Shown here: positions 33,695 to 45,223 of the stretch, in pieces
Layout: each line of letters opens with the position of its first letter
Position numbering within the stretch: the stretch's first letter is position 1
Assembly: GCA_001600455.1 (NCBI GenBank)
Contig: BCKC01000007.1
Location: 3,164,019 to 3,228,018, forward strand
Length of the DNA stretch: 64,000 nucleotides
Source of the DNA: Endocalyx cinctus
Lineage: Eukaryota > Ascomycota > Sordariomycetes > Amphisphaeriales > Apiosporaceae
Direction: 5' to 3'
Notes under the pieces: model-generated
Databases searched by the model: none
What the model saw: only the letters and a program-made list of their open reading frames with translations
What the model was told of the DNA's origin: nothing
Translations under genes and position numbers: made by a program

Positions 33695-35781
33695 ATGGGA
33701 TCTTGCGAAAAATGGCAAGACATCTTCAACGAAGACAAAGCTGGCGCGCTTTTGTTTTTAGATAAAGATTCTGCCGAATGCTGCGAAGTCTGCCGCGCAA
33801 TAGACGCGCTGGGGACTGATGGTTCTAGTTGGATAGACGAAAACAACGGTAATCTCCGCGTCGAGGTGAATATCAACCCTAGAACCGTGGAGGTTCTCCC
33901 GCTTAACCTTACGACTGGTGGAGATAAATGGCGATATAGAATTCTTTCTCAATATGGTAAGCATATTTGGGATGGTTTTATATTAAAAGCTCCAAAAAAA
34001 AACCTGACCAAAGCACAGAAACGCCTTGCCCGTGGGGTATATTCCCTTCTGTCTCAACAGAGCGTGGAGAGAAACCGCCCGCAATCCTGTCTACGTTAAC
34101 GACATTCGACAAGATTGTTAATTTGATTAGATCGTGCTTCTCCAGTCACTCTTGTGTTCGTACAGAGTTACCTCGTCTGCCAACACGGGTCATCCAAGTA
34201 GGGAAGACGTCTGATGATGTGCGACTTGTCGAAACTAAAGGCATGGAAGAACGATATATTTGTCTCAGTCACTGCTGGGGAAGTCACCAGCCCCTCACAA
34301 CGACCAAAGAAAATCTCACACAACACCTAGAATCTCTCCCTTGGAGTGAAGTCCCGCAGTCCTATAAAGATCTAATCAAGTTAAGCCGTCTACTTGGGAT
34401 ACAATACGTTTGGATTGATTCCTTATGCATCATTCAGAATGATCCTGAAGATTGGATGGCAGAGTCGCAGATGATGTGCCACGTGTACGAAAATTCATGG
34501 TTAACTATCGCTGCTACTGCAATACCCAACTGTTCGCACAATCTCTGGGGTTCTAGCGGTCAAGCTACAGGTTTCAAATTTAAAGCGGGAGAAACAGAAC
34601 TGGGAAAACCTTTTGGTATCATGGCAGTTCGGGCACCAACATCCCACCCTACTAATATTGACTTGGGGTGGCACCAACAAAGCTTGTGGCCTCTCCTTGA
34701 TAGAGCATGGGTCTTTCAGGAGGTCATGCTCTCACCCAGAGTCCTTCATTTCAGTAGATGGGAACTGATTTGGGAGTGTAGAGAGAGCACGTCATGCGAG
34801 TGTGGACGCATGAAGCCTCGCAGTAAAGAGAGAGCATTCCAAGACGTGTTAGATCGTGGAACGCCAGAACAGTTGGAGGCCATGTGGAGGGAGATGGTGC
34901 AAGGATTTTCTTGTCTCAGCTTGTCCTTCCCATCGGATAAGTACGTTTCACTCTCGGGTCTCGCGCTTAAGTTTTCTCAGAAGCGCTCGAAGTCGGTGTA
35001 TCTTGCTGGTATGTGGGATGACTCTATCTCACGCGATATACTGTGGATAAACATTATGGCCATACCGATATTGAAGAGGACTGCGCAGCACAATACAGTC
35101 CAGAGTTTCGACAGAGCCCCTAGCTGGTCCTGGATGAAGATGAATAACCGCGTGATATTCGCAGACAGTCCTTACCGTTATCCTTCTCCGCTGAAGGATA
35201 CGAGTACTTTCTTTGACCAATTTCACTTTAGCGTCGATGATGCCAGCTGCACGGTTGATCCCGCGTACTCTATGGGCCCTGTAACCGGTGGTCACGTTCG
35301 CCTGAAATGCCTCCTTTTCGACGCTCAACTACGCCGCGACTTTTTGGCCCAGGGCACGAAGTCGTTATTAGGCGTTAGTCTCAATAATACGGAAATAGTC
35401 GCTCTGGGATTACGTCTAGGAAATATGTACGTAGGATTCGTATCGGAAAATATGACCAGAGGCTCGCTGCTCTACCTCGACGCGCCCACGGATCCTCTGT
35501 GCGGCCGGGGCGAGCTGAAGTCGCAGAGCATCCGCGAGGTAAAATGCGTGCCGCTATCCCGCGTTCGACGAACTTGGGTACACGAAGGAAAGACTTGGTG
35601 GGAAGTGGAGGAGTGGTTGATGGTTTTGCTGCCCACGGGTGTAGCTGAAGAGGAGTACACGCGCATAGGTATGGCTATATTGAGGAGTGACTACGAGGAT
35701 GAGGAACAGGCGGTCAAAGCTGTGTCTAGTCCGGACTGGAAGCTAATGAATGGAAGAGATGCTGTTATTACTATTAGATGA
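33695..35781 (+). CDS. HET-domain protein (second copy type)
   Basis: Exons 33695-33956 and 34019-35781 with a 62-nt intron (GTAAGC donor, CACAG acceptor), giving 674 residues. The N-terminal 90 residues carry a cysteine cluster (CCEVCRAI) typical of HET proteins with a small metal-binding-like lead-in. The HET domain follows at about 150-310. Signature blocks are YICLSHCWGSHQPLTTT, QSYKDLIKLSRLLGIQYVWIDSLCI, NSWLTIAATA and LLDRAWVFQEVMLSPRVLHF. This is the HCWG/DSLCI subtype and differs from the YTWGP/DVVCVNQ subtype at 4781-6721, so the two are not a recent duplication. Expected role: cell-death effector in non-self recognition. No sensor domain is attached. Confidence 0.92.
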
Positions 35782-37020
35782 TTAAATATATCAACTTTGA
35801 TCTGCCCACTAACCCCGGTGAAACCAAAATGCTTCGTGCCCAGGGTGACACCTTATAATATTTTTCGGAGAAAAAGTAGTGACGTTTCCTGTATATATCT
35901 TGATCGCTGTAGTAAGAATTTCATATTATTTCAATATACTTCAGCTCGACAATTTCAACAAGAATAAAATGAACGAAAAAAAAAAAATGAATAAAAAAAA
36001 TAAAAGAGAGAGAGAAGCATCCAGCTTCAGTACAATGGTAAGCAACCATACATTAAGGGAATACAGAGAATATTCATACTTCAGGATTTCACCCTTTCTT
36101 TTTTCTTTTTCTCTTTCTTTCTTTCTTTTCTTCAGCAAACAATTTGCTTCTAAGTTCTTCAAATTGTATCTCCAAGGATTCCATGGGATTCTTCGAGAAC
36201 TCCGATGTGACCTGGCATAACCGCTCGATGGCACGGCCTCTCCCCCTTTATTAATTGCTCACTTAAAATATGTCTTTCGAGTAGAGGCATTCGCAGTGTA
36301 CGCAGCACCGAATGTATCTTTTCGTTTTAGTAGACATATTCAATATTCAATATCACTATGAATAAGCCTCCAATGAACCCTTACGTCATTTCCCTTCGCC
36401 ACACTACTTTTGCCCAATTCTGTCAGTTTTGTTCCTGCAGTTGTTTACACTAAAATCCTCCGGCATATACCCCTTGTCCTGTCCTCCGGCCGTTAAAGAG
36501 TCTCAGGCAGAAGGCTCGGCATTTCCCCTTGCGCTAAAGATTACGCATGTAGATAGATACACTGCGTGTATATATATATAAGCTGGGGACTATCTATACG
36601 TACATACCCGCCCGGGCCCTGACAGTCCCGGTCGCCTGGTACAAGTATAACGTAAAGTATGTATACACCATTATGTACAAAAGAGTCAAGGCCTGACAGT
36701 TCATAAATTATACATTTTTTAACGAGTATGGATTTACATCGCCGATTGTCATGATTTTCTCAAGTGACTCAGAGAAAGACATCTCTGTTGGCTGTTAGTG
36801 CTTACATGCTTATCTGGCAGATTCTATAACATCTTTTTTCTTATTATTATCAGAAATTTAGATTGTACTATAAATGAATGAAGTTGTGCGAAATTAAAAC
36901 TCGTTATCCTTTTCCTAATGTTCCGTCATCAATAGTTACCTTTCGTTGTGCTCACTTGTCGAAACACAAAAGGAGAAAAAAAAATATTCAATTAAGTCAT
37001 AATTTCGTCTGGTGGCAACA
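35782..37020. other. Intergenic, no gene seen
   Basis: Purine tracts around 35965-36020 (A runs, GAGAGAGA) face pyrimidine tracts at 36100-36135 (CTTTCTTTCTTT). Together they explain the mirrored open frames on both strands. The last 150 bp are the MFS transporter promoter. Confidence 0.5.
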
Positions 37021-38988
37021 ATGCGTCCTCCCGACGAAACGCCCGGATCTCTTGCGTCCGTTACCGCTACGGCGACTTTACCTGCTGCTGTTAAAAACTC
37101 TGCCGCCGTGGAAAAAGTCAATTCCCAAGAAGCCAATGCAAATTTTCATCCGCGAGACGCCCCTACCGCCACAGACGGGGTAGACGCGGAGAGGGAAGAA
37201 CCTCCCGCCGTCGATGCTCCCGGAGCCGGCGCCGAAAAGGATTATCCCGGCTTTTGGAAGCTCGTTTTGTTGACTATCGGCCTCTGCCTGGCTTTGTTTA
37301 TTGTCTCTCTAGTAAGTATCATTTGATTAAAATTTTCCTAGATGCGTCGCTAATACTACGCCTTTTCAGGATGGCACCATCCTCGCCACCGCGATCCCTA
37401 AAATCACAGACGAATTTGACTCGTTGAGCGACGTGGCATGGTACGGTAGCGTCTACCTCTTTGCCGTCTGCTCCTTGCAATTGATGTACGGCAAGTTTTA
37501 CAACATGTATCCTGCGAAATGGGTCTCTAGTCGGTGTCATCATCTTCGAAATTGGTTCTCTCGTCGCTGCCGTGTCCCCGTCCTCTCCTGTCCTCATTCT
37601 GGGAAGGGCTATTTCTGGTGCTGGAGCCGCTGGAATCTTCGCCGGCTCCATCATTATTTTGGCTACTTCTGTGCCTCTGCGACAGCGACCCCTTTACACC
37701 GGTTTGTTGTCGAGTATGCACGGTATCGCCAGTGTGACCGGTCCTCTGTAAGTAATCAACTCCGCTAGATTCTACTTTCGAATGAACAGTTTCTAATCTC
37801 TATTTTAGCTTAGGAGGCGTTTTCACAGACTACGTAACTTGGCGTTGGTGCTTCTACATCAACCTTCCCCTCGGTGGCGTCACCGTTTTGTTCCTGCTTT
37901 TCTGCCTTCCGGCTGCGCCTCCCCTCAAACCTGGTTTACACTGGAAAGAGCAGGTCAAGCAACTCGATCTGCCCGGTACTTTCTTTCTCATCCCTTCCGT
38001 CATTAGTTTGCTTCTCGCCTTGCAGTGGGGTGGAGCCCAATACCCGTGGTCCGACGGTCGCGTCATCGCCCTCCTGGTCGTTTTCGGCGTCTTGGCCATC
38101 GTGTTCTGGTGCATCCAGTTATGGCAACAGGATCGGGCTACCATTCCCCTACGTATAGTGAAGAACAAAAATATTTTGGGCGGCACTTGGTACGGTATCG
38201 CTCTGGGCGGTGCCATTTTCATCTTCTCGTACTATCTACCCATCTGGTTTCAGGCGGTTAAAGGCGTGTCGGCCACCCAATCTGGTATCAGGAATTTGCC
38301 TAGTATCCTAGGTCTAGTTCTGTTCTCTATCATTGGTGGTGGCCTCGCGACGGCTTGGGGTCAATTCGTTCCGTTGCTCATCATTTCTTCTATCGTCACG
38401 GCCGCTGGTTCAGGTCTTCTCAGCACCCTGGAGGTTAGCTCCGGCATCGGGTATTGGTTCGGATACCAAGTCTTGCTCGCAGCCGGGGCCGGGCTGGGTG
38501 CCCAGAACGTCATTCTCGTCGCCCAGGTCGCCGTTCCCGCGGAGGATATGGCGATGGCCACGTCGATCCTGACTTTCACCCAAACCCTCTCGTCTTCTAT
38601 CTTCCTGGCCGTAGCGCAATCCGTCTTCCAGAACCGGCTCATCAGGAATCTAACCGCCGAGGTTCCCGATCTGGATCCCTCGTCCGTCGTCGGCTCTGGT
38701 ACCACTACCGTCGGGAGCGGCGTCCCGGATGATCAGAGAGGACCGGTGCTGCGGGCTTATAACGAGGCCGTCGTTCAGACGTTTTACGTCGCTGCTGCCC
38801 TTAGCGCCGCGTCTATCTTCGGTCTCGTCTTCATGGACTGGCTGTCCTTAAAGAAGCCGGAAATAAAGGACGATAAGGGGAGCGCCGAGAGCTCTACTGC
38901 CGACGATTCATCCGCTAAGACTGCGTCTAAGGACGGCAATGCCGCAGACCGCCCGTCTACTGAATCTGAGCCTACCAATGGTTCATAA
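37021..38988 (+). CDS. MFS drug/toxin exporter (DHA2, 14-helix type), frame broken
   Basis: Exons 37021-37311, 37370-37747 and 37809-38988. The total is 1849 nt, which is not a multiple of three. The N-terminal tail is polar and proline/alanine-rich (about 75 residues). Then come helix 1 with [38 protein letters not shown], motif C as GPLLGGVFTD and [13 protein letters not shown], all diagnostic of DHA2 proton antiporters in the plasma membrane. After YPAKWV (to about 37525) the conserved protein continues as [12 protein letters not shown] in the next frame. Compared with relatives that read KWVFL, two bases appear to be missing near 37526. No intron can explain it: the only GT-AG pair there is 8 nt. 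Either an assembly error or an inactivating deletion. Everything after exon 2 is well conserved, which favours a recent event or an error. Substrate unknown. Confidence 0.85.
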
Positions 38989-41206
38989 AATGGTGTTCCG
39001 GCCTTGTGGATTTAATTAGGGTGTTTAAAACGGAGCTTATTGAACCGCATTATCACATTTGCATATTTGCATAGCTAGCGGGTGGTGCTTTGTTAAAAAA
39101 TCTTCGTATTTTCCTGACTTGATGCCAGCACATCCGTATATAAATCCGGCATAATTAATAATATTGTTAATAGAAACTTCAATATAGAGGGTTTTACAAA
39201 GATTTCTTTTCGGTAAAACAAAATGGATCACTTTTACTAAAAATCTGAAAATATCTGTATACTGATTGATTTTGTAGGATGGGTTAATAGAATGTCGTTT
39301 GTTATATCCACTCAGGTGCATGGCCGAGAGAGATTCAGATATACCCTAATATAATATTAGTATTGAAAGATTAAAGAAATCAGTACTGACATGTTTAAGA
39401 TTACTATTAGATGGGATTTGTTGTCTTGTTATTTAATTCAAATACTGGCATAACAGAATGCACATCGTGACAAAAGCTTTAGGGGAGAAAGTAGCCCATG
39501 GTCTTTCCGAACAATTTCACTATAACCTATAAGCGTAGCTTTGACGAGACTTACTACCTAAGCCTTCCAGCTGAAGCTGTTGATGAGCGAAATCAGTTCC
39601 AGGTGGTTAGCAGAGTGTATAAGTAGGGAATAGATAATCTCACCGAGAAAGATTGACAGTGAATCAATTGTAGATTTCTATGAATGATCATCATAGATTG
39701 ACTGCATTCCCGCCCATGTACCTTAGAGGAGTTAGTTCAGAAATCCTTGGTGAACAGTAACTACAGCACGGTGAAATAGCTCTGGACGAGTGACATGAAT
39801 ACATAACTGAAAATTCTGGAGAGGAGTTATAGCCAACTTCCGATTCTCCCGGCATCTATATGGGGTTTACCCTATCTCATTATACATCGAGGTTTGATCA
39901 AAAGCAGTCTAGTAAGAAGTTGCCACCATTCCTTGACATGTTTGAGCGCTGGTGTTGTTCAAAAAAACGAGTATTCTCCTCGGATGTATGTATAGTTCGT
40001 CATCCTTGTCATCGACCCAACTTTCTTCGGCCCTTCCACCTTCGGGGACCTACCCCACGGGGAGAATCTCCCATACTTAGCTTTCGACGAGTCAGCTCCC
40101 CACACGAGAGAAAACGATCGGATAAAAACAGCAACCAGAATTGACATATAGTAGTTAATTGATTGACTAGAAATACCGTTGATAAAGGATTATTATACGA
40201 TGTAAGATCGTAATTTTATAATTCTATTGTTAACCTATACGATAAATTCCATAAGAGTGACGTGCGGGGGTACCGTGGAGATCAACTCCACAGTAAGGAA
40301 CGGAACCCCAGCTTTTAGCTATGAATGGGGATGACGGAGATTTAAGACTTCCTATTCAGCCATGCATGTGACACTATGTTGCAAGGTATTTTGACGATGC
40401 AGCGCGTGGTATCAGCAATGGTACATGTCTAGTCTTTAGGTGGGCAGTGGGTTGAAAGAATTAAAAAAGAAAAGAAAAAAAGCCCGTAAAGCCTCCGTAA
40501 AAGCGCCGCGGGATGTTATGATAGCTCAAGCTCAAGAGACACGACATAAGTAATATTATGTTCTTATATTTATTTTCGTCTTTTTACATATTCTATTCAT
40601 TTATTGAACTATAAGTGTCGTAGTTGTACTTTGTTGAAAAAAAAAATCAATTCCAATTATCAACTTATTGAAACTAGAATTTAGGAGGCCAACTGTGAAC
40701 ATGGCGATCAAATGACATATTAGTGTACCCCGGTTGCCCGGCAGACCTACATGTCTATACTAGGACTTTTCCCCTGTTCGGTCTCGGCGAAACATTCATT
40801 TCTTGGAACCGAGTATACAAACCTGCACGGCATAGAGAGGAGTTAATTGGGGTTGTCTTCTCAGGGAATCAGAAACTTTTGTGATTATAGTGCGGGGTTC
40901 GCCAATAATGCGAGAACCTCCAAAGCTTGGATCGTTGAGATTGGACAGAGCTAATATGGATAGTAATAACTCCTATAGTCTTGGCTACATAATGTGTATT
41001 CACGTATATATTGAGGTCTGGGCTCGGAGAGTTCCAGGAGATGAAGCTCGTTCTCGCACTCGCTTGTTTGATTGATCACTCAAGCCAGCGTGAGAGAGAG
41101 AAGCATTGATCAGCCTCTTCAAAATAAAGTTGGTGAGACTTTAAGAGTCATCAACCGGATCAGAATAAGACGTATGAGCTAATCGTATCCAGATATTTAT
41201 CACAAG
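38989..41206. other. Intergenic, no gene seen
   Basis: AT-rich. A potential hairpin lies at 40267-40309. The 94-codon frame at 39860-40144 has an ATG but no domain. The end is the promoter of the GH31 gene. Confidence 0.5.
40267..40309. other. Nested inverted repeat (possible hairpin)
   Basis: The inner stem GTGGAG (40275-40280) pairs with CTCCAC (40286-40291) around ATCAA. The outer GGGGT (40267-40271) pairs with ACCCC (40305-40309). The spacing is uneven, so it is not a tRNA. It could be a small structured RNA or chance. Confidence 0.35.
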
Positions 41207-44200
41207 ATGGCAGCTACACTGCTGCTGATGGCGGCAGCGGCTTCTGCTAGCGCTGTCGCTAGGAGAGAGTATCCAACCAGCGACCCCCTTTCGGCGTGCC
41301 CTGGATATTCAGCCTCTAATGTGCAGACCACCGCTACGGGGTTGACGGCCGATTTAAGTCTGGCCGGCGAAGCTTGTAACGCTTTTGGTACCGACTTAGA
41401 TGACTTAATTTTAGAAGTCACATACGAAACAGGTGGGTTAATCTTCAGCTTTGAATTTCTCTTTAACGACTAGAAAGCAGTATGTATTGACTTGTCATCT
41501 CAGACACAAGACTTCATGTCAAGATCCAAGATGCCGCCAACAACGTCTTCCAAGTACCTGAGTCCGTACTCCCGCGGCCGCAAGGGGCTGGTAGTAGCGA
41601 GGAAGCATCCGCACTGAAGTTTGACTATGTCGAGAGCCCGTTTTCCTTCACCGTGTCGCGGTCGGACTCTGGGGAAGTACTATTCGATACTTCGGCCGCT
41701 AGCTTGGTCTTCGAATCGCAATATTTGCGTCTCAGGACTAAGCTTCCTGAGAACCCTAGCTTATATGGTCTCGGCGAGCACTCGGATCCGTTCATGCTGA
41801 ACACGACTAACTACATCCGCACGATGTGGGCGCAAGATTCCTACGGTGTACCGGAAGGCTCTAATCTCTACGGTTCCCACCCGGTTTACATAGATCATCG
41901 AGAATCCGGCACACACGGCGTGTTCTTTCTCAACGCCAATGGAATGGATATCATGATTAACAACACGGATGAATCGGGCCAGTATCTCGAGTACAACACT
42001 CTCGGCGGCGTGCTGGACTTCTATTTCGTCTCTGGCCCGAGCCCTATCGAAGTCTCCAAGCAGTATTCCGAGATCGTCGGCCTACCCACGATGATGCCTT
42101 ACTGGGGTTTTGGATTCCACAACTGTCGCTATGGATACCAGGACGTGTACAACGTAGCGGAAGTGGTGTATAATTACAGCCAAGCCGGTATCCCCTTAGA
42201 AACCATGTGGACGGACATCGACTACATGTACCGAAGACGAGTAAGTTTTCTCGAAGGGACATCAATTCTTTAACTGGAACTAACTATGACTAGGTGTTTT
42301 CATTGGACCCGGAGCGGTTTCCTCTTCACATGATGCGCGAGCTTGTCGATTACCTACACGCGCACGACCAGCACTACGTCGTCATGGTGGATCCGGCCGT
42401 GGCCTACCAAGATTTTCCCGGTTCGCTGCAGCGCGGCATTGACGACAATATCTGGATGCTTCGTGCGAATGGCTCGGTCTGGAAGGGCGTGGTTTGGCCC
42501 GGCGTGACGGCCTTCCCCGATTGGTTCTCGGAAAATATCACCAGTTATTGGAATAACGAGTTCTCTATTTTCTTCTCTGAAGACGAGGGCGTGGATATCG
42601 ATGCTTTATGGATCGACATGAATGAGCCTAGTAATTTCCCTTGGTAAGTACAGAAACATCCTAAGGGGGTCATTTTATCCCCTTGTTCTGAGTGTTAACT
42701 AACGTTTTGGCGGCAGTAAGTAGATGAAACCCTGCGTACAAGAATAAACCAGGCGTTGCCCAGTAAGATGAAGATTACTGACATATGATGTTTCTAACTA
42801 TCAGGTTATTTCCCTTGCGATGATCCAGAGGCTTCCTCCGCCGGATATCCGCCGGAACCTCCCGCACTCCGATCTCCACCGCGGCCGCTTCCTGGTTTTT
42901 CGTGCGATTTTCAGCCCGAGGGCACCGATTGCGAGCGCACGGAAGTATCCGAGCTAGCTATACGCGACACCCAACCGGGCGATTACTTCGAGCACCTGAA
43001 GCTAGCGCCGCGCCAGGCCGAGGGCCAAGCCCTGGGCCTGCCGGACCGCGACCTGCTATTTCCTCGGTACGCGATCCACAACAAGGCCGCGTACCTCGAC
43101 GAGTGGAACGCGGGCGAGGGCGGGATCTCGAACAAGACGGTGAACACGGACCTGACGCACCAGAACGGCATGGCCATGTACGACACGCACAACCTGTACG
43201 GCAGCATGATGTCCACGGCCTCGCGCGAGGCCATGACGGCCCGCCGCCCGGACGTCCGCGCCATGGTCATCACCCGCAGCACGTTCGCCGGGGCGGGCGC
43301 CAAGGTGGGCCACTGGCTCGGCGATAACCTCTCGACCTGGGACCACTACCGCCTCTCCATCCGCAGCGTGATGGCCTTCGCCGCCGTCTACCAGGTCCCC
43401 ATGGTCGGCACCGACGTGTGCGGTTTTGGTAGCAACACGACGGAGCAGCTGTGCGCGAGGTGGGCCGCCCTGGGCGCTTTCGCGCCCTTTTACCGCGTTC
43501 ATAACGAGCTGGGCTCCATCTCCCAGGAGTTTTACGTCTGGCCCGCAACTACGGAATCCGCTCGGAAATTTATCGACGTGAGGTACAGGTTGCTCGATTA
43601 CATGTATACGGCCCTGCACGCGCAGGCGATGGACGGTACTCCTAGCGTGAACCCTTTGTTCTTCATCTATCCGGAGGACGAGAAGACTTTCGGTATCGAC
43701 ACGCAGTACTTCCTAGGACCGTCTCTGCTCGTCGCGCCTGTGCTGTACGAGGACGCGTCGTCCGTCGACGTGTACCTTCCGGAGGACATCTTCTACGACT
43801 TCTACACGGGGACGCCCGTCGTAGGCGAAGGGGCGGCCATCACGGTAGAGGACCAGGGCTGGTCGGACCTGCCTTTATACCTCCGCGGCGGCGTGGTCGT
43901 ACCCTTGAGGACCGAGTCTGCGAACACGACGACGGAGCTGAGGACAAAGCCGTTCGAGATCGTCGTGCCCGTCGGGAAAGACGGGAAGGCCGCCGGAACT
44001 CTGTACGTCGACGACGGTGTAAGCCTTGAGCAGCCTGCTACGAGCTTGGTGACATTTACTTTTGAAGATAATGTCTTGACCATTGATGGCACCTTCGACT
44101 ATCCTGACATTAAGATCTCCAAGTTCACCTTCTTGGGGTTGACTACTTCGGAGGGAGTCGCTGCTGGTGCGATGGTCGCTGGAGAGACTACTGACTTGGT

Positions 44201-44279
44201 GGCGGATGAGGATGTTCAGGGGAAATTCAGCATCAAGGTCGATGTGGATTTGACAGGGCCTTTTACTGTAGAGGTATAA
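41207..44279 (+). CDS. Secreted alpha-glucosidase, glycoside hydrolase family 31
   Basis: Exons 41207-41432, 41504-42240, 42294-42642 and 42805-44279, giving 928 residues, the usual size for secreted fungal GH31. The start [18 protein letters not shown] is a signal peptide. Family blocks are [32 protein letters not shown], the nucleophile Asp429 in [10 protein letters not shown], and the acid/base Asp about 611 in [18 protein letters not shown]. It hydrolyses terminal alpha-glucosides (maltose, starch ends, possibly also beta-glucosides as in AgdC/AglC-like enzymes). Exon 3 must end at 42642 and exon 4 start at 42805, joining [12 protein letters not shown]. No single GT-AG intron does this; a twin intron does (see 42643-42804). 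From exon 4 on, the third codon positions are strongly GC-rich, which creates long antisense shadow frames. Confidence 0.94.
42643..42804 (+). other. Stwintron ([D1,2] twin spliceosomal intron) in the GH31 gene
   Basis: The internal intron is 42644-42716 (GTAAGT donor, branch CTAAC at 42699-42703, GGCAG acceptor; 73 nt). Its removal joins G42643 to TAAGT (42717-42721), creating a new GTAAGT donor. The external intron (89 nt) then runs to the TATCAG acceptor at 42804, with CTGAC at 42778-42782 or CTAAC at 42794-42798 as branch site. The result is CCT-TGT-TAT-TTC, restoring NFPCYFPCDD. Using the 42644 donor with any later AG up to 42830 gives a stop codon or the wrong frame. Confidence 0.82.
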
Positions 44280-45223
44280 GGAACAGGCATGCAATTAATT
44301 AGGTGAATATGAGTCCTAGTTAATGACGTACACGGATGTATACATATATACATATATATATATACAATGCAAGCGCCACGTGGACTACAAACCCTGGGTT
44401 AGTCAAGATAATAGTAAATGGAGTCATACTATTCCCAACTGTCTGCATACACCTACTTAAGTAAAACACATTACCAACTTATAAATAGTCCATATAAATC
44501 TTCATTGTACTTCTACATAGTTTACAATAGGACAATGTTTGCTTCAAAAGTATTCGCAGAGAGCCAGTGAATAGCGGAAAATAATGGTTAGAAGAGAATA
44601 TATAGATAGAATAGTCAGTCATATAAAAAGGAGCATAAGAGCTTCATGACCTTTAGACTGATCATCTCGCTGAGATCATCCCGATAGGGGAATGATCAAA
44701 TGGAAGTATTCATCTTCCTTCTGATCTCGTACAACCACCCATTATACTTCTTTCGAGGTTAACAATACACAACTCTAACTTGTACAATACAGGTGGGTGA
44801 ATGTTGTTACTACTGGTATGAGAGTTTGAAAATGAATAGGAGCTAAGCAGGTTAATAAACCATTAACTCTCACCTTTTGCCTCACTCGGACAACCTCAGA
44901 AGCATTGTCCATCATTAACATTGTACTTTTTTTAATTCACTTACTCCCACTATTGTTCTATTCCTCATTGTTTAGTTTTACCAATTGTTCACCAGTTCTC
45001 GTAGCTTGACATACTTCCTCAAGTGCTTTTCTATAAATATATGTCTACCATTTTTCCCATCTCAATTTTTCATCAATCATAACCATAATCATCATCTCAC
45101 AAGTTTGTCACAGTTGGACAAAATAATCAAGGAAAACCCAAAACACATTCTCATCTCTTTTACATATCAATAATAAATACATACCAACACACAACCACAC
45201 ACCACCAATCACAACCAATCACG
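44280..45223. other. Intergenic, no gene seen
   Basis: A TA-rich microsatellite lies at 44341-44366 and one TACTTAAGTA copy at 44454-44463. The last 100 bp are CA-rich (AACACACAACCACACACC), like many fungal 5' leaders, and run straight into the ATG at 45224. Confidence 0.55.

Noticed and set aside
4781..35781. The two HET genes as a duplication pair
   Set aside because: Their signature blocks belong to different subtypes (YTWGP/DVVCVNQ against HCWG/DSLCI), and one has an intron.
37523..37530. An 8-nt GT-AG 'intron' to explain the MFS frameshift
   Set aside because: Far below the size the spliceosome can remove, and removing it does not restore the conserved frame.
37486..37530. A 45-nt intron to explain the MFS frameshift
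   Set aside because: It would delete the conserved [13 protein letters not shown] segment and is too short.
39860..40144. 94-codon frame with ATG between the MFS and GH31 genes
   Set aside because: No domain or splice signals, Ser/Arg/His-rich, in an AT-rich intergenic region.
43056..43619. Open frames antisense to the GH31 catalytic region
   Set aside because: Shadow of the GC-rich exon 4; the sense strand carries the catalytic motifs.
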